5,420 nt of DNA from Deferribacteraceae bacterium (GTDB lineage Bacteria; Chrysiogenota; Deferribacteres; Deferribacterales; JAISNW01). Where the stretch lies: contig JAISNW010000137.1 of NCBI GenBank assembly GCA_031276055.1, positions 1-5,420 on the forward strand, given 5' to 3'. The stretch's first letter is position 1, and every line of letters starts with the position of its first letter. Positions 4,461 through 5,420 of this stretch are shown in pieces. The translations under genes and the position numbers were made by a program. The notes below the pieces were generated by a model. The model had not been told where the DNA came from and made no database searches. It saw only the letters and a program-made list of their open reading frames with translations.

Positions 4461-5420
4461 ATGGCGTTGACAGTTTATCAGAACCTATACGCGCTGACAA
4501 GTCAGCGGTATTTGGCAACAAGCCAGACAGCATTGGGCAAATCCATTGAACGCCTATCTTCTGGTCTCCGAATTAACCATGCGTCAGACGACGCGTCGGG
4601 GTTAGCAATTTCCGAAAAGATGAGAGGGCAGATATCCGGTATGAAAAGGGCGAAGATGAACGCCCAAGACGGCATATCTTATCTTCAAACGGCGGAAGGA
4701 GCTATGGAACAAGCCTCCAACATCCTCCAGAGGATGCGGGAGCTCGCAGTTCAGGCGGCAAATGGTATCTACACCACAAACGACCGCTTGGAGCTTCAAA
4801 AGGAGATCGACCAGCTTAAAGCTGAGATTGACCGTATCTCCACCTCCACAGAGTTCAACACAAGAAAACTCATCAACGGCGACGGAACCGCTTTATGGTC
4901 AAGCGATTCCAAGTATATCTCCGCCATCGTGCGCTCCCCGGTTGCAGAAGGGAACTATGAGATAGCCATGTCAGTGCGTCCGGGCAAGAATGAAATCTAC
5001 AAAACCCATATCTTCACCTTGCAGGAAGGCAAGATTGCAGCTGAGATCACAAGCGCCTACGGCACTCCAAACACCACCAATGTAGGCAGTGTTATTGAAC
5101 CTATCTCCCTCTCCCCCACAGACGGCAACCCTTTAGAATTTGCCATAAGCGATAGCACCACCGGTTATACCATTTCTCCATCTTCAACCATTTTAGCTGA
5201 GTTTAAGGAGAAAGATTCCGCGTGGACCGCCACCCTGCCAGCGTCCGGCTCCGGCTATAGCGCTGTGGGCACATTGCGGAGCGGTTATTTTGAGATTGAA
5301 TTCTTGGATGATGTCACCGCCGTAGCAACAGGCGTGACAAACGCTGATTTTCGCGTCCGCTTTTATGATGCGAAATCAGGTGAAATCGGGGCTTGGCAAA
5401 CCTTTAGTAATACCGGCGCT
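4461..5420 (+). CDS. flagellin, N-terminal part with start of a long variable domain
   Basis: The first 320 codons of a flagellin, the subunit of the flagellar filament exported by the flagellar type III apparatus. The frame is open to the right edge. Residues 1-140 are the conserved D0/D1 region: MALTVYQNLYALTSQRYL at the start, then SIERLSSGLRIN (28-39), DDASGLAISEKMR (43-55), MNAQDGISYLQTAEGA (66-81), LQRMRELAVQAANG (89-102) and ISTSTEFN (126-133). From about 150 on the sequence is a beta-rich, Ser/Thr-rich surface domain that I cannot match to a named fold. The conserved C-terminal D1/D0 half has not been reached, so the protein is much longer than minimal 270-300 residue flagellins. No signal peptide is present, as expected. 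Sigma-28 promoter, leader hairpin and strong ribosome site precede it. GNYEIAMSVRPGKNEIYKTH (165-184) resembles what I recall of Synergistota flagellins, a lineage hint only. The usual name is fliC/hag, but which paralogue this is cannot be told. Confidence 0.95.
   Translation, partial: MALTVYQNLYALTSQRYLATSQTALGKSIERLSSGLRINHASDDASGLAISEKMRGQISGMKRAKMNAQDGISYLQTAEGAMEQASNILQRMRELAVQAANGIYTTNDRLELQKEIDQLKAEIDRISTSTEFNTRKLINGDGTALWSSDSKYISAIVRSPVAEGNYEIAMSVRPGKNEIYKTHIFTLQEGKIAAEITSAYGTPNTTNVGSVIEPISLSPTDGNPLEFAISDSTTGYTISPSSTILAEFKEKDSAWTATLPASGSGYSAVGTLRSGYFEIEFLDDVTAVATGVTNADFRVRFYDAKSGEIGAWQTFSNTGA

Noticed and set aside
4602..4799. 65-codon minus-strand frame inside flagellin
   Set aside because: It is the complement of the highly conserved D1 region of flagellin; its existence follows from flagellin codon choice.
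1..5420. CRISPR array, tRNA/rRNA genes, insertion sequence, phage or defence genes
   Set aside because: I saw no regularly spaced repeats, no RNA gene signature, no transposase or terminal inverted repeats, and every long supported frame is accounted for by a conserved housekeeping or motility gene.

Overview
The window looks like chromosomal core sequence from a motile bacterium with an outer membrane. By eye its base composition is moderate and there are no mobile-element signatures. The best guess is a member of Synergistota (Synergistetes): the flagellin N-terminus and the compact cmk-ispH-S1-sppA order fit from memory. Clostridia or Negativicutes relatives remain possible, and this lineage call is an inference without any database search.

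Layout. Positions 1-4235 form one tightly packed minus-strand cluster. In order of transcription it holds cmk (cytidylate kinase), ispH (last enzyme of the MEP isoprenoid pathway), a six-repeat S1-domain protein (RpsA-like), sppA (membrane signal peptide peptidase) and the start of a SIS-domain sugar-phosphate isomerase-like gene that runs off the left edge. Junctions are a 3-base gap (cmk/ispH), an 11-base overlap (ispH/S1), a 4-base ATGA overlap (S1/sppA) and a 14-base gap (sppA/SIS). This strongly suggests one operon with translational coupling. A possible sigma-70-type promoter lies just upstream of cmk. Positions 4461-5420 on the plus strand hold the 5' part (320 codons) of a flagellin gene that runs off the right edge.

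The 225-base divergent intergenic region (4236-4460) is the most information-rich non-coding part. It carries a strong candidate sigma-28 (FliA/SigD) promoter for flagellin. The predicted leader of roughly 57 nt holds a hairpin presenting GGA inside a near-consensus CsrA site, followed by an ideal Shine-Dalgarno that also contains GGA. This is the two-site arrangement known for CsrA repression of flagellin (hag) in Bacillus subtilis. A 7-base inverted repeat with a 24-base spacer brackets the promoter's -35 element.

How the genes work together: the operon mixes nucleotide supply (CMP/dCMP phosphorylation), isoprenoid precursors, translation initiation, membrane protein housekeeping and probably envelope sugar metabolism. 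This is a growth-related housekeeping cluster. The flagellin is an independent late-class motility gene. I found no evidence for a new defence, mobile or otherwise undescribed system. The points most worth follow-up are the flagellin leader, the inverted repeat, the overlapping ispH/S1 junction (these two are fused into one protein in some Clostridia) and the diverged SIS motif.
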